Part shown: one piece after another, positions 1 through 9,607 of the stretch
How the letters are laid out: each line of letters begins with the position of its first letter
Position numbering within the stretch: the first letter of the stretch is position 1
NCBI GenBank assembly: GCA_016213775.1
Contig: JACQZR010000240.1
Span: forward strand, 1 to 37,760
From: Acidobacteriota bacterium
GTDB taxonomy: Bacteria; Acidobacteriota; Terriglobia; Bryobacterales; Bryobacteraceae
Reading direction: 5' to 3'
Length of the DNA: 37,760 nt
Program-made: the position numbers and the translations under genes
Notes under the pieces: generated by a model
What the model was told of the DNA's origin: nothing
The model's database searches: none
Seen by the model: the letters and a program-made list of their open reading frames with translations, nothing else

Positions 1-606
1 AAGTCCACTATAGCGGGGAATCTCGCAGCCGAATTAGTGGATTTGGGACGCACAGTCGTAGTGCTCGACGCCGACCCACAGCACAGTCTTGTCGCCTGGG
101 CCGAACAGGGCGAAGGAGTTCTCTCGCGGACGGTGGAGAAGGTGGAAGACGGCGACTCAGACTCGCTCCGCGCCAAAGTGCGAACCGCCGAAAAGCACGC
201 CGATGTCGTAGTCATCGACACGCCGCCTGGTATGCCCGAGACGACGTACCGTGCCGCCATGCTCGCCGATCTGATGCTGCTTCCCTGCGGCGCATCCCCA
301 CTCGACGTGTTCGCGCTCAAGGACGCACTCGCACTGGCGTTAAAGGCGCGAGCCCAGCGCCGCAACAAGAAGCCGCGAATCCGTTTTGTCCCCTCCCGCG
401 TTCCCGCCAACACCAACCTCGGCCGAGGCCTCTCCGAGACTCTGGAAAGAATGGGTAAGAAGGTGCTTCCGCCGATAGGGCAACGGATCGCCATTGCGGA
501 AGCGGTAGACAGCGGACTCACAATGTCCGAATTCGCCCCGCATTCTCCGGCGCGGCTGGAGTTCGCTGAACTCGCGCGTGCGGTCGACAAGATTCTACGC
601 CGTTAG
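1..606 (+). CDS. ParA-family ATPase, 5' end cut by window edge
   Basis: The frame is open from base 1 and the first residues are KST, the end of a Walker A motif, so the true start lies outside the window; about 201 residues are present. Next comes the strand carrying VVVLDADPQHSL (Walker A-prime type, Asp-rich) and then VVVIDTPPG (Walker B-like), the standard order of the ParA/MinD/Soj P-loop family. These ATPases bind DNA or membrane as nucleotide-dependent dimers and position plasmids, chromosomes or protein clusters. No parB is visible downstream, so this may be an orphan ParA. Its TAG stop overlaps the stop codon of the convergent antitoxin gene (603-606). The family call is secure; the cargo is unknown. 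Confidence 0.88.
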   Translation, partial: KSTIAGNLAAELVDLGRTVVVLDADPQHSLVAWAEQGEGVLSRTVEKVEDGDSDSLRAKVRTAEKHADVVVIDTPPGMPETTYRAAMLADLMLLPCGASPLDVFALKDALALALKARAQRRNKKPRIRFVPSRVPANTNLGRGLSETLERMGKKVLPPIGQRIAIAEAVDSGLTMSEFAPHSPARLEFAELARAVDKILRR

Positions 607-809
607 TTGCTGGTGGAGGGAACGGTGTCGTCGTGCCGCCCTTCGTTTTCGCAAGTGATGGTCTTCTTCCGCCGTAGCGAAACGCGAGGACGTCCGCTTT
701 CCACCTCTATTCGTTTGTAGTCCGCGAAGATGGCGTCGAGATCATAGTTAAATTGCGCTGCATGCTCCTCGCGTATGCGACGGACTTCCTCAACGATCGG
801 ATCTACCAT
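603..809 (-). CDS. Small antitoxin-like protein partnered with PIN toxin
   Basis: A 68-residue protein whose N-terminal half is rich in charged helix (MVDPIVEEVRRIREEH, then NYDLDAIFADYK). I know this pattern from short proteins encoded next to PIN-domain toxins. The basic C-terminal tail after SGRPRVSLRRKK is probably disordered. A good Shine-Dalgarno, AGGAAGGA, lies about six bases before the ATG and falls in the short gap after the toxin stop, so the two genes are probably translationally coupled. No DNA-binding fold can be recognised from sequence alone. The antitoxin role is inferred from position and size. Confidence 0.65.
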   Translation of the reverse strand: MVDPIVEEVRRIREEHAAQFNYDLDAIFADYKRIEVESGRPRVSLRRKKTITCENEGRHDDTVPSTSN

Positions 810-825
810 AGCTGTTCCTTCCTCT

Positions 826-1299
826 TCAGTCTCCCATCAATTGCTGTGGTGTGCAAAGGATAGGCGCCACATAGCCAAACTCCTGGCAAATACCCGCCAA
901 CTGCCCGAAAATCTCCCCGTTGGCGATGTGCCTGCAATTCCATGTCAGCAGAAAGTCCATACCTTCCACGGTGGCAATAGCCACATGCAACGCGTCTTCC
1001 ACTGCCGCTGGTGGCAGGAGTTTCCGTTGCAGGAAGATTCGTGAGAGCGTGAGAGCTTCCACATCAATTGCGAGTACGTCGATATCGCGCAGCTCGCTGA
1101 GCCGTCGTGCCGCAGCCTCAGCGTCTCCGCGAGCCGCCTCCCGCAGTACGACATCCGACACGTACAGCTCATAGCGCCCCCGATGGTACGTCCACCATTC
1201 GTACGTCAATTCCTGATTCGCCGCCGCCACCAGATCCCGGCTTGGACGCGCCGTCAAATAACTCGCCACGCTCGTCTCAATGTATACCTTGCGCTTCAT
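826..1299 (-). CDS. PIN-domain toxin (VapC-like ribonuclease)
   Basis: A 157-residue protein starting at MKRKVYIETSVASYL; the frame runs 20 codons further upstream, but the conserved PIN start and normal family length favour this ATG. Acidic PIN residues are visible: Glu in YIETS at the N-terminus, Glu-Asp in VEDALHVAIA, and the C-terminal strand FLLTWNCRHIAN typical of this VapC subgroup. Such proteins are Mg-dependent endoribonucleases that cut tRNA or rRNA when freed from the antitoxin. The toxin gene precedes the antitoxin gene (16-base gap), the reverse of the usual vapBC order. It is divergent from the DUF1080 gene. The family call is strong; toxicity is inferred. Confidence 0.85.
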   Translation of the reverse strand: MKRKVYIETSVASYLTARPSRDLVAAANQELTYEWWTYHRGRYELYVSDVVLREAARGDAEAAARRLSELRDIDVLAIDVEALTLSRIFLQRKLLPPAAVEDALHVAIATVEGMDFLLTWNCRHIANGEIFGQLAGICQEFGYVAPILCTPQQLMGD

Positions 1300-1365
1300 C
1301 GGTCCAACGATCCATCCTACCAGTAGATGAAATCCACCTGCTCCAGAGATTAGAATCAAACTGAT

Positions 1366-2007
1366 ATGCGTATCGCTCCCGCTCTACTGACCGCGTCGTT
1401 GCTGCTGGCATCGTCCGCGTTTACGAAAGACAAGCCCGAAAAGGGGTTCAAGGCCCTCTTCAACGGCAAGGATCTCACCGGTTGGGAAAAGGCCAAGGAA
1501 AACGAGGGGACCTTCTCGGTCAAGGATGGCGCCATCGTCGCCCAGGGCCCGCGCTGCCACCTCTATTACACCGGGCCCATCAACAAGCACAACTGGAAAA
1601 ACTTCGAGCTCAAAGTCGATGTCATGACCCTGCCGAGCTCCAACGGCGGCATCTATTTCCACACGGAATACCAGGAAAAAAACTGGCCGTCCAAGGGCTT
1701 TGAAGTCCAGGTCAACAACTCCCACTCGGACTGGCGCCGCAGCGGTGGCCTCTACGCCGTCGCCGACAACAAGGAAAAGGTTGCTGAAGATGGCAAGTGG
1801 TTCACTGAACACATCATCGTCAAAGACAACCACGTCACCATTTTTGTCGATGGCAAGAAGACCTCCGAATGGACCCAGCCTGCCGATTGGAAAGGCGGCA
1901 GCAGCGGCCCCGGCCGCGTCATCAGCTCCGGTACTGTTGCTCTCCAGGGCCACGATCCGAAGTCCACGATTCACTACAAGAACATCCGCATCAAGGCGCT
2001 GAAGTAA
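1366..2007 (+). CDS. Secreted DUF1080 (3-keto-disaccharide hydrolase-like) protein
   Basis: A 213-residue protein with a short N-terminal signal sequence (MRIAPALLTASLLLASSAF). One DUF1080 domain fills the rest: GFKALFNGKDLTGWE at the start, SNGGIYFHTEY in the middle and KNIRIKAL at the end. The fold is a concanavalin-like beta sandwich; some family members hydrolyse 3-keto-glycosides and others are thought to bind carbohydrate. The protein probably acts in the periplasm or outside the cell. No strong ribosome site precedes the ATG. A GC-rich inverted repeat follows the gene, and the next gene has its own promoter, so it is probably monocistronic. The substrate cannot be predicted. Confidence 0.88.
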   Translation: MRIAPALLTASLLLASSAFTKDKPEKGFKALFNGKDLTGWEKAKENEGTFSVKDGAIVAQGPRCHLYYTGPINKHNWKNFELKVDVMTLPSSNGGIYFHTEYQEKNWPSKGFEVQVNNSHSDWRRSGGLYAVADNKEKVAEDGKWFTEHIIVKDNHVTIFVDGKKTSEWTQPADWKGGSSGPGRVISSGTVALQGHDPKSTIHYKNIRIKALK

Positions 2008-2030
2008 GTGCTTCATCGCATCAGCACATG

Positions 2031-2065
2031 AGCCGGGCATGTCGATTCACGCGGCCAGCCCGGCT
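2031..2065 (+). terminator. Inverted repeat after DUF1080 gene
   Basis: AGCCGGGC (2031-2038) and GCCCGGCT (2058-2065) are perfect 8-base inverted arms separated by 19 bases, just downstream of the DUF1080 stop. There is no long T-run, so it is at best a weak intrinsic terminator. Confidence 0.4.
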
Positions 2066-2090
2066 CTAGTTGTTAATTCGAACAAACCTC

Positions 2091-2119
2091 TTGACGCGCC
2101 CTTCCGAAAGTTATATAGT
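2091..2119 (+). promoter_or_regulatory. Sigma-70-type promoter for first TonB receptor
   Basis: TTGACG at 2091-2096 and TATAGT at 2114-2119 are separated by exactly 17 bases, a near-consensus housekeeping promoter in an otherwise GC-rich region. Initiation would be near 2126, giving a leader of about 100 bases before the ATG at 2227. Confidence 0.6.
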
Positions 2120-2226
2120 TTTTCTCACCAACAAAACGCGACTTCCTCGTCTGCGCAGATGCTTTGGGGTCCGTAATCGATCTGGGTCCGAATCCAAGTT
2201 CATTCCAACGTCAGGAGTGCGCCTCT

Positions 2227-5200
2227 ATGCTGATTCGTCTCTGGTTAGCGGCTATCTGTCTCACTATCTCCGCTGTTCCCCTCTCCGCGCAGACCGGCGT
2301 GGGACAGATTCAAGGAACAGTAACCGACGCCACTGGGGCTGTTATTCCCGGTGCTGCCGTCACGCTCATCAATATCCGTACCGACACACGGTTCCAAACC
2401 ATCACCACCGAAGCGGGTTCCTTCGTTTTCCCCACTCTCGTCCCCGCCGAATACAGACTCACGGTGGCCGCCCCGGGTATGCAACGCTGGGAAGGCACTA
2501 CCAAACTGGTAGCGGGTCAAAGAGCCGTCATTGACGCGACCCTGCAAGTCGGCCTCGCGACGGAGCAAGTCACCGTGGCCGGCAACGTCACTCCTTTGCT
2601 GTCCACCAGCAGCCCCACTGTAGCCACCATCGTCGAACGCCAGCGAATCGAACAACTCCCGTTGAACGGCCGCAGCATACAGACGCTGCTTTCCATCTCC
2701 GTCCCGGGTCTTGAAGGAAACGCCAGCCAGCCCAAGATCTTCGGTCTCCGTGATTCGGCGATGGCCGTGTTACAGGATGGCGTTAACCTCCAGGACCGCA
2801 ACACCGGCTCCATACAGTCGCGTCCGCCCGGCCTCGACACCATCGACGAGTTCCGCGTCGAGACTGCCGTCTCGAGCGCCAAACTCACTCGTCCGGCCAG
2901 CGCCATCATGATCACCCGCAGCGGCAGTAACGTCGTCCACGGTTCGCTTTTCAGCACGGGACGCAACAGCGGCTTCGGCGTCGCCCGCCAGCGTCAGGAC
3001 ACGTTCACCAAAGCGCCCCATCTCGTGCGTAACGAATTCGGCGCATCCATCGGAGCCCCGGTCTACATCCCGAAACTTTACAACGGCAAGAACCGCACAT
3101 TCTTCTTCGCCGCCTGGGAAGAGTTGCGCCAGCGCCAGGCCGCCACGACAACCTCTGCCGTCTGGACCGGCGCCATGCGCGTGGGCGATTTCAGCGGCCT
3201 GATCGACGGCCAGAACCGTCGCGTTACCCTCTATGATCCCTGGTCCGTCGGCGCCGGTCCGAATTACGTAAAGGTCCCGTACAACAACAACCAACTCCCC
3301 ATGGCCCGCCTTTCTCCCATCGCGAAATACATGTTCGGAGTGAGCCCGCTGCCCACTAACACGCTTAGTCCGCTGGTGGGCAGCAACCTCACTGCGCTCG
3401 CTCCCGTGGTCCAGAACCAGCGCACCTTCACCACACGCATCGACCACAACATCAGCGAAAAGGACCGCGTGTTCGGACGCTATTCACCCGGCCATTGGGA
3501 TCTTCTCCAGCGGCGCGGGTTCTCCACCGGCGGCTTCCCCATCACCTCGGACGGTCTCTACAATCGCGAAACCTACCTCGAGCCTTCGCACACCGCCATG
3601 GCCTCCTGGACCCACGTCTTCGGGCCCAAGCTCTTTGTCGAATCCGTCTTCACCAGTTCGCTCATCCACTGGCTCTACAGCCACGACCAAGCTTCCTCTC
3701 AACCGAACATCTCTGGGATGTTCGGCACGCCGAATCCGTTCAACCAACCCGGCGCACCATACATCAACAACGCGCTGTATCAAGGCGTCAGCCTCAACGG
3801 CATCGTCCCGCGAACGCAATACACACAGGTGTTCAGCGGCGAGCAGAACTACTCCTGGAGCACGGGAAAGCACCAGGTGGAATTCGGCTGGCGCTATCAG
3901 GACGACACGCTCGACACGCTGCCCGACGCCCCCGCGCAGTCGGTTCTCTCCTACGCCAGCAACGCCACGGCGCTGTACAATCCCGCCACCGGTACCGCAT
4001 TCGGTTCGCAGGCGGTGACAGGCGACAACGGCGCCAACTTCTTCCTTGGCATCGCCGACTCCTACCAGCAAACGCGCCGCCCGCAGAACTTCAATATGCG
4101 CGGCAGGGAACTCGGCGCCTACATTCAGGACAACTATAAACTACGCCACGACTTCACTCTCAACCTCGGCGTCCGCTGGCAATACCTCGGACCCTATGTG
4201 GACGAAAACGGCATGACCGCCGGATTCGATTTCGCCAGCAAGAGCCTGGTGCGCAACGTCACCATCCAGCAGTTGATCGACCGTGGATACACGACCAAGG
4301 CCATCGCTGATGGATTCGCGGCCGCGGGCGTGAAGTACACCACGCCAAGCCAGGCCGGTTTCCCCGATGACATCGTATCGGCGAGTAAGCGCGACCTCAG
4401 CCCGCGCATCGGCTTCGCCTACAATCCGCGTCTCGGAGGCAAACCGCTCGTCATCCGCGGCGGCTATGGTTTGTACCTCTTTCCCATTCCGGCGCGCACG
4501 TTCAGTGAGCTGCGGCTCAACGCGCCCATGCAGGGCAGCTACCGGTTGAGTTGGAACGATCCGGCGGACACTGTAGACGGACTACCCAACTCGCTGCTCC
4601 GGCGCGCTCCCGACGTCATCACGGGAGTCAATTCCGCCAATGCCATCCGCATCGCGCCACCTACTCCCGGCATTCAGATGACCGCCCTCAATCCCGACCT
4701 CCCCACCGCGCGCGCCCACCAGTTCAACTTCACCGTCGAACACGAGGTTCTCAAGAACACCGTGGTTCGCGCGGGGTTCGTCATGACCAATGGCCGCAAG
4801 CTCGAGATGATGGAGCTTTTCAATCGCAACCCCGTCAGCAACTACGTCTGGTTCGTCAACACGGGGTTGCCGCTGCCTACAGGCACCTACGCGAACACCG
4901 CGCGGCGTGCCTATGATCAGACGACGATCGGCGATATCCGTGTTTACAGCAAATTCGGATACTCCAACTACGCCGGCATCCAACTGGAAGCCGAGCGCCG
5001 CTTCAGCCGCGGAATGGCCTTCCAGTTCTTCTATGTCGTGAGCAACTCGATGTCTACGGGCGCGACTCCATCGCAGGGCGGCGACTTCACGGTCAATGCC
5101 ATCGACCAGTCCGACCGCTTCCTTCGTGGCGCCTATCCCTCCAGCGTCGAAGACCGCGTTCGATTCTACCGCTACGCGCGCGACGGAGACATCCCCAAGC

Positions 5201-5898
5201 ACCGGATCCGCTTCAACTACCTTCTCGATCTGCCCTTAGGGCGCGGCCGTAGATTCGCTAACAACGCCTCCTCCGCTGTCAACCACCTGATCGGTGGATG
5301 GCAGGTGGCAGGCTACGGCGCCAGCAACAGCCGCTGGTTCTCGCTCCCGAATAACCTCTTTGGAGGGGTGAGCCCTGTTAGCAACTACGGCAACACGCCT
5401 ATAACGGATTGCCGCGGCGGCGCTTGTTTCGCCGGCTACATGTACTACAACGGATACCTGCCGGCCACTGTCATCGCCGATGGAAGCGGCCGCTGCGCCG
5501 CCAGCCCCACCGCCTGCGTGTTCGGAGTCCCGTCCGGTTATGTGCCCGTATCGAGACCCATCAACCAAGCCGTCATTGGCGGCGATGCCAACTTCAACAA
5601 CAACAACAACGTCATTGTCCGCCTCAACAATGGGAACAATCAGACTGTTGCTTACGACAACGGGCTCAACCCGCTGCGCAATCAGTGGGTCGGCGGGCCA
5701 TGGATTACTAACCTCAGCGCCAGCGTCTACAAGACTGTCGATCTCACGGAACGTTTGAAGCTCCGTTTCAACCTCGATGCCTTCAACGTGCTCAATCAGC
5801 CCGGCGTCGGCAACCCCAGCACCGAAGGTATCATCAGCCTGCGCAATTCCGCCCAGGGCGCGCGCGTCCTCCAATATACCGCCCGCCTCACCTGGTAA
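2227..5898 (+). CDS. TonB-dependent receptor, Oar-like, with carboxypeptidase-regulatory-like domain
   Basis: The chosen ATG at 2227 has AGGAG nine bases upstream and begins a clean signal peptide (MLIRLWLAAICLTISAVPLSAQ); the frame is open from 2164 but the extra residues are not signal-like. The product is 1223 residues. Residues about 25-110 form a carboxypeptidase-regulatory-like beta sandwich (GTVTDATGAVIPGAAVTL). A plug domain follows (LPLNGRSIQTLLSISVPG) and then a long outer-membrane barrel with FFFAAWEELRQRQ and NLGVRWQYLGPY, ending in Leu-Thr-Trp, an aromatic terminus typical of outer-membrane barrels. These proteins probably import oligosaccharides or peptides with TonB energy. It is one of two such genes in tandem, but their sequences differ widely, so they are not a recent duplication. 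Confidence 0.93.
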   Translation: MLIRLWLAAICLTISAVPLSAQTGVGQIQGTVTDATGAVIPGAAVTLINIRTDTRFQTITTEAGSFVFPTLVPAEYRLTVAAPGMQRWEGTTKLVAGQRAVIDATLQVGLATEQVTVAGNVTPLLSTSSPTVATIVERQRIEQLPLNGRSIQTLLSISVPGLEGNASQPKIFGLRDSAMAVLQDGVNLQDRNTGSIQSRPPGLDTIDEFRVETAVSSAKLTRPASAIMITRSGSNVVHGSLFSTGRNSGFGVARQRQDTFTKAPHLVRNEFGASIGAPVYIPKLYNGKNRTFFFAAWEELRQRQAATTTSAVWTGAMRVGDFSGLIDGQNRRVTLYDPWSVGAGPNYVKVPYNNNQLPMARLSPIAKYMFGVSPLPTNTLSPLVGSNLTALAPVVQNQRTFTTRIDHNISEKDRVFGRYSPGHWDLLQRRGFSTGGFPITSDGLYNRETYLEPSHTAMASWTHVFGPKLFVESVFTSSLIHWLYSHDQASSQPNISGMFGTPNPFNQPGAPYINNALYQGVSLNGIVPRTQYTQVFSGEQNYSWSTGKHQVEFGWRYQDDTLDTLPDAPAQSVLSYASNATALYNPATGTAFGSQAVTGDNGANFFLGIADSYQQTRRPQNFNMRGRELGAYIQDNYKLRHDFTLNLGVRWQYLGPYVDENGMTAGFDFASKSLVRNVTIQQLIDRGYTTKAIADGFAAAGVKYTTPSQAGFPDDIVSASKRDLSPRIGFAYNPRLGGKPLVIRGGYGLYLFPIPARTFSELRLNAPMQGSYRLSWNDPADTVDGLPNSLLRRAPDVITGVNSANAIRIAPPTPGIQMTALNPDLPTARAHQFNFTVEHEVLKNTVVRAGFVMTNGRKLEMMELFNRNPVSNYVWFVNTGLPLPTGTYANTARRAYDQTTIGDIRVYSKFGYSNYAGIQLEAERRFSRGMAFQFFYVVSNSMSTGATPSQGGDFTVNAIDQSDRFLRGAYPSSVEDRVRFYRYARDGDIPKHRIRFNYLLDLPLGRGRRFANNASSAVNHLIGGWQVAGYGASNSRWFSLPNNLFGGVSPVSNYGNTPITDCRGGACFAGYMYYNGYLPATVIADGSGRCAASPTACVFGVPSGYVPVSRPINQAVIGGDANFNNNNNVIVRLNNGNNQTVAYDNGLNPLRNQWVGGPWITNLSASVYKTVDLTERLKLRFNLDAFNVLNQPGVGNPSTEGIISLRNSAQGARVLQYTARLTW

Positions 5899-6080
5899 CG
5901 CCAGAGTCAACTCTCCAGAAACTTGAATCGATGCCTCGTGCGCGGAACGGCAAGTCGAGTTCTGGGAATCTGGACTGCGATCTGCCTCGCGGCCAGCGGC
6001 TGAAAGCAGACTGTCACGCACCGCGGCCCGCTTTCCACGTAGAATAGAAACTCAGACCTGTTTGCTTCTTGGGGGTTTCC

Positions 6081-9000
6081 ATGATCGTACGTTTCAGCGC
6101 CTCGCTGCTCCTGTTCGCATCTCTTGCCGCCGCGCAAGAGTTCCGCGCATCCATCTCTGGTGAAGTTCACGATGCTACTGGCGCGCCAGTTCCCGGTGTC
6201 CGCATTGTTGCCAAACACCAAGCCACCAACCTGACTTACGAGGCCGTCAGCAATGAAACCGGCCGCTACCTCCTCAACTTCCTCCAAGCCGGCGATTACG
6301 TCGTGGCGGCCGAAAAGGACGGCTTCAAGAAATTCGTCCGCGAGGGCGTGAAGCTCCTCCTTAGCGACCGCGCCAACGTCGACATCCGGCTGGAAATCGG
6401 AACGGTCAGCGACAGCGTCACCGTCAGTGCCTCCGTCTCGGAACTGCAAACCGAAAGCGCTGTGCGCATCGCCACGATCGAACGGACCATCCTCGAAAAA
6501 GCCCCCAACAACGGCCGCAATCCGTTCCTGCTGACGCACGCGCTTCCCGGCGTCGAAAAGACCGGCTACTGGGGCTCGGCCGAACTCTATGCGTACGGAC
6601 AGGTCGGCGGCGTCTCCATCTCCGGCGGACGCTCCGGCGAGAACGAAACCGTCATCGATGGCGTTACCGACACCCGCCCCAGCCGCGGCGTCAACTTTAT
6701 CCCTGCCATCGACACGCTCGCTGAAGTCTCGGTGCAGACGAACGTCTATGACGCAGCCTATGCACGCACCGGTGGCGGCGTGAACGTCTTCGGCACTAAG
6801 ACCGGCACAAACACCATCCACGGCGCACTCTACGAACACCTCAAGCACGAGAATCACATCGCCAACGGCTGGGAGCGGAACAAGGCCGTCGGTGCACTGC
6901 TCGCGTCAAACCCCAACGCTGCCGTCCCAGCGAGGAAATTCCGCAACAACACCTTCGGTTTCGAATTCGACGGACCCATCTACATTCCCAAACTTGTTGA
7001 TGGCCGCAACCGCCTCTTCTTTCTCGTCTCGATGGAAGGGCTGCGCGAACGCAACCCCTCTACTCAGGTCCGCACCTTGCCGCAGGCCGAAATGCTCACG
7101 GGCAACTTCGCGAATTTGAAGGGCGCCACGAACCAGCAGGTGGTCATCTACGACCCGCTTTCTACAGTCCCCGCCACTGCTCTTCGCACACCATTCGCGG
7201 GCAACGCCATTCCGCAATCTCGCATCAGCCCCATCGCCGCCAAAGTGGCCAGCTTCTATCCCAAGCCGAACGCGCCCGGCGAAACCCCCGCGCTGCTCAA
7301 CAATTACATCAACGTATCGCCTTCTCAGAACGCCTACAACCAGTGGATCGGCAAGCTCGACTACCGAGTCAACTCCAAAAACACTGTCTTCTTCCGCCGC
7401 GGCGAAACCCCTTGGGAGAACTTCTCCCGCGTCGTTTGGGGCAATAATGAAGCCGAGCCTTCGAGCGAAGCTCCCTCCACCCGCCGGGCCATTAGCTATG
7501 CCGCCGATTGGACCAGCACCCTCACTCCAACCTTCGTGGTGAACCTCCGCGGCGGTCTGGCGCGAACGGAGAACTACGGTGGCAACATCTACGGTATCGG
7601 CTACGATCCGCGCAACCTAGGCTTTTCCAGCAACCTCGTCTCGCAGTTCTCCACGCTCCAGTTTCCGCGCTTCAACATCGGTACCTATTCTGAACTCGGC
7701 ACCGCGCCCGCCTCCTCCGACATCAGCGATTCCTGGAGCCTTCAGCCCAACTTCAACTGGATCCGCGGGCGCCATGTGATCAAAGCCGGCTCTGAGCTAC
7801 GCCTTTACAACCAGAACAACATCGGACCCGGCTACGCCTCCGGCAACTACACATTCAATCGCACCTTCACGCAGCAGAACGCGCAGCGGGCCGACGCCCT
7901 CTCCGGCAACGAATTCGCCAGCTTCCTGCTCGGCAACCCGGCGAGTGGCAGCGTCGACAAGAACATCAACCCCGCGGTGAGCTGGCGCTACTATGGGTTC
8001 TACTTCCAGGATGATTGGAAGATCACGCGCCGCCTCACCTTGAATCTCGGCGCGCGCTGGGATTATGAAGCCCCCGCCGCCGAGCGCTTCAACCGCATGA
8101 TCCGCGGCTTCGCCTTCGACCAGCCGAGCCCCATCGCCAGCAGAGTACAGGGCCTTAGCCTCAAGGGCGGCCTTATCTACGCCGGCAGCGGTGGGAACGA
8201 TCGCCAGGCCTTCAACCGCGACCTCAACAACTTCCAGCCCCGCGTCGGACTCGCATACCAGATGCGTCCGAAGCTCGTCTTCCGTGGCGGCTACGGGCTC
8301 GTCTACCTCGGCCAGAACGCCGTAGGTCCCAGCACCGGCTACAGCCGTTCCACTGGTATCATCGCCAGCGCCGACGGCGGCCTGACTCCGCGCGTCACGC
8401 TCAATAACCCGTTCCCGGAAGGCCTCCTCCAACCCATCGGCAACAGTCTCGGCGCGTCCACCAATCTCGGCCTCGGAGCAGGCTTCCAGTACCTGAGCCG
8501 CCCGCTGCCCTATTCGCAACAGTACTCGGCCGGCTTCCAATATGAGCTGCCCTGGAACGTCATCATGGATGCTTCCTACGTTGGCAATCAAACAAAGAAG
8601 CTCCCCATCAGCGCCGAGTTTAATGCGCTCCCCATCTCGGAATTGGGCAAGGCCCAAAGCTACTACACAGAACGCGTGCCCAACCCGATGGCCGGTCTGC
8701 TCCCGGACAACGGTGCAAAGAACGGAGCTACGATCCCCCGTCAGGATCTGCTGCTCCGGTTCCCGCAGTACACCAGCGTGAATGCATCCAACGTCCCGAT
8801 CGGTTCGCAGCGTCACGATGCGATGCAGATGAGCTTCACCAAGCGCTTCAGCGCCGGACTCACGTTCCGCGTCCACTACACCGTTTCCAAGACTCTCGAA
8901 CGGATCAATTTTCTCAATGCACAGGACTTCAATCCCACCAACATTGAGGCTTCCAAGCTGGAAAAGCGCCTCGTCGATTTCGACGCCCCGCAACACTTCG

Positions 9001-9557
9001 CCGTTCTCGGGTCGTTTGACCTTCCCTTCGGCAAGGGCCGCAAGTGGGGTTCCAGCCTCCATCCAATCGCCAATTTCTTCATCGGCGGCTGGAATATCGC
9101 GGCCAACTACAACAAGCGTAGCGGCCTTCCACTCGACTTCCCCAACGCCGCCCCGCTGCAAGCCAAGAGCGCCAAGCTCAGCGACGCCCAGCGCGACGAA
9201 CTCGCCAGGCAGTACGGCAAGGATCGTTGGGACGTGTCCTACGTTCCCTACTTCGACGTGTCGCTGTTCCCGAAAGTAGCTGGCCCGGCGCCATTCACTC
9301 TTCGCGATTTCCCCACCCGCTTCCCGGATGTCCGCGGCTTCGGTTTGAACCAGCTCGACCTCACATTCGCTAAGGAATGGGCGATCAAGGAACGCGTCCG
9401 CTTCATGTTCCGGGCCGAAACCATGAACGCCTTCAACACCACTTACTTCCGCCGTCTAACAGGCACCAATGTCACCGCGAGCAACTTCGGCTTCCTCAAC
9501 CAGGACCCGACTGTCGACCCGCGTATGACAGTGATGGTCCTCCGCATGACGTTCTAA
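6081..9557 (+). CDS. Second TonB-dependent receptor, Oar-like
   Basis: 1158 residues from ATG 6081, which has GGGGG just upstream; a TTG four codons earlier is also possible. The signal peptide MIVRFSASLLLFASLAAAQ is followed by the regulatory-like domain (ISGEVHDATGAPVPGVRI), a plug (NNGRNPFLLTHALPGVEKT) and a barrel with FFLVSMEGLRERNPS, FYFQDDWKITRRLTLNLG and AETMNAFNTTYF, ending in Met-Thr-Phe. The role is the same as the neighbouring receptor: energised uptake across the outer membrane of an unidentified substrate. The 180-base gap from the first receptor shows no clear promoter; cotranscription is possible. No SusD-like lipoprotein follows, which is normal for acidobacterial receptors of this kind. 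Confidence 0.93.
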   Translation: MIVRFSASLLLFASLAAAQEFRASISGEVHDATGAPVPGVRIVAKHQATNLTYEAVSNETGRYLLNFLQAGDYVVAAEKDGFKKFVREGVKLLLSDRANVDIRLEIGTVSDSVTVSASVSELQTESAVRIATIERTILEKAPNNGRNPFLLTHALPGVEKTGYWGSAELYAYGQVGGVSISGGRSGENETVIDGVTDTRPSRGVNFIPAIDTLAEVSVQTNVYDAAYARTGGGVNVFGTKTGTNTIHGALYEHLKHENHIANGWERNKAVGALLASNPNAAVPARKFRNNTFGFEFDGPIYIPKLVDGRNRLFFLVSMEGLRERNPSTQVRTLPQAEMLTGNFANLKGATNQQVVIYDPLSTVPATALRTPFAGNAIPQSRISPIAAKVASFYPKPNAPGETPALLNNYINVSPSQNAYNQWIGKLDYRVNSKNTVFFRRGETPWENFSRVVWGNNEAEPSSEAPSTRRAISYAADWTSTLTPTFVVNLRGGLARTENYGGNIYGIGYDPRNLGFSSNLVSQFSTLQFPRFNIGTYSELGTAPASSDISDSWSLQPNFNWIRGRHVIKAGSELRLYNQNNIGPGYASGNYTFNRTFTQQNAQRADALSGNEFASFLLGNPASGSVDKNINPAVSWRYYGFYFQDDWKITRRLTLNLGARWDYEAPAAERFNRMIRGFAFDQPSPIASRVQGLSLKGGLIYAGSGGNDRQAFNRDLNNFQPRVGLAYQMRPKLVFRGGYGLVYLGQNAVGPSTGYSRSTGIIASADGGLTPRVTLNNPFPEGLLQPIGNSLGASTNLGLGAGFQYLSRPLPYSQQYSAGFQYELPWNVIMDASYVGNQTKKLPISAEFNALPISELGKAQSYYTERVPNPMAGLLPDNGAKNGATIPRQDLLLRFPQYTSVNASNVPIGSQRHDAMQMSFTKRFSAGLTFRVHYTVSKTLERINFLNAQDFNPTNIEASKLEKRLVDFDAPQHFAVLGSFDLPFGKGRKWGSSLHPIANFFIGGWNIAANYNKRSGLPLDFPNAAPLQAKSAKLSDAQRDELARQYGKDRWDVSYVPYFDVSLFPKVAGPAPFTLRDFPTRFPDVRGFGLNQLDLTFAKEWAIKERVRFMFRAETMNAFNTTYFRRLTGTNVTASNFGFLNQDPTVDPRMTVMVLRMTF

Positions 9558-9563
9558 CTTCTT

Positions 9564-9577
9564 GGCTCTCGGGAGCC
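9564..9577 (+). terminator. Short hairpin after second receptor
   Basis: GGCTC and GAGCC arms with a four-base loop begin seven bases after the stop codon. There is no T-tract, so termination is tentative. Confidence 0.25.
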
Positions 9578-9607
9578 GGCTCCGCCAATCCCGTGGCCAG
9601 CGCGGTT

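Noticed and set aside
7797-9161. 454-residue minus-strand reading frame
   Set aside because: Antisense to the second TonB receptor, with Val/Glu/Gly-rich low-complexity composition and no recognisable motif.
2227-9557. Recent tandem duplication of the TonB receptor genes
   Set aside because: The two proteins share only family-level motifs; signal peptides, plug and barrel segments differ throughout.
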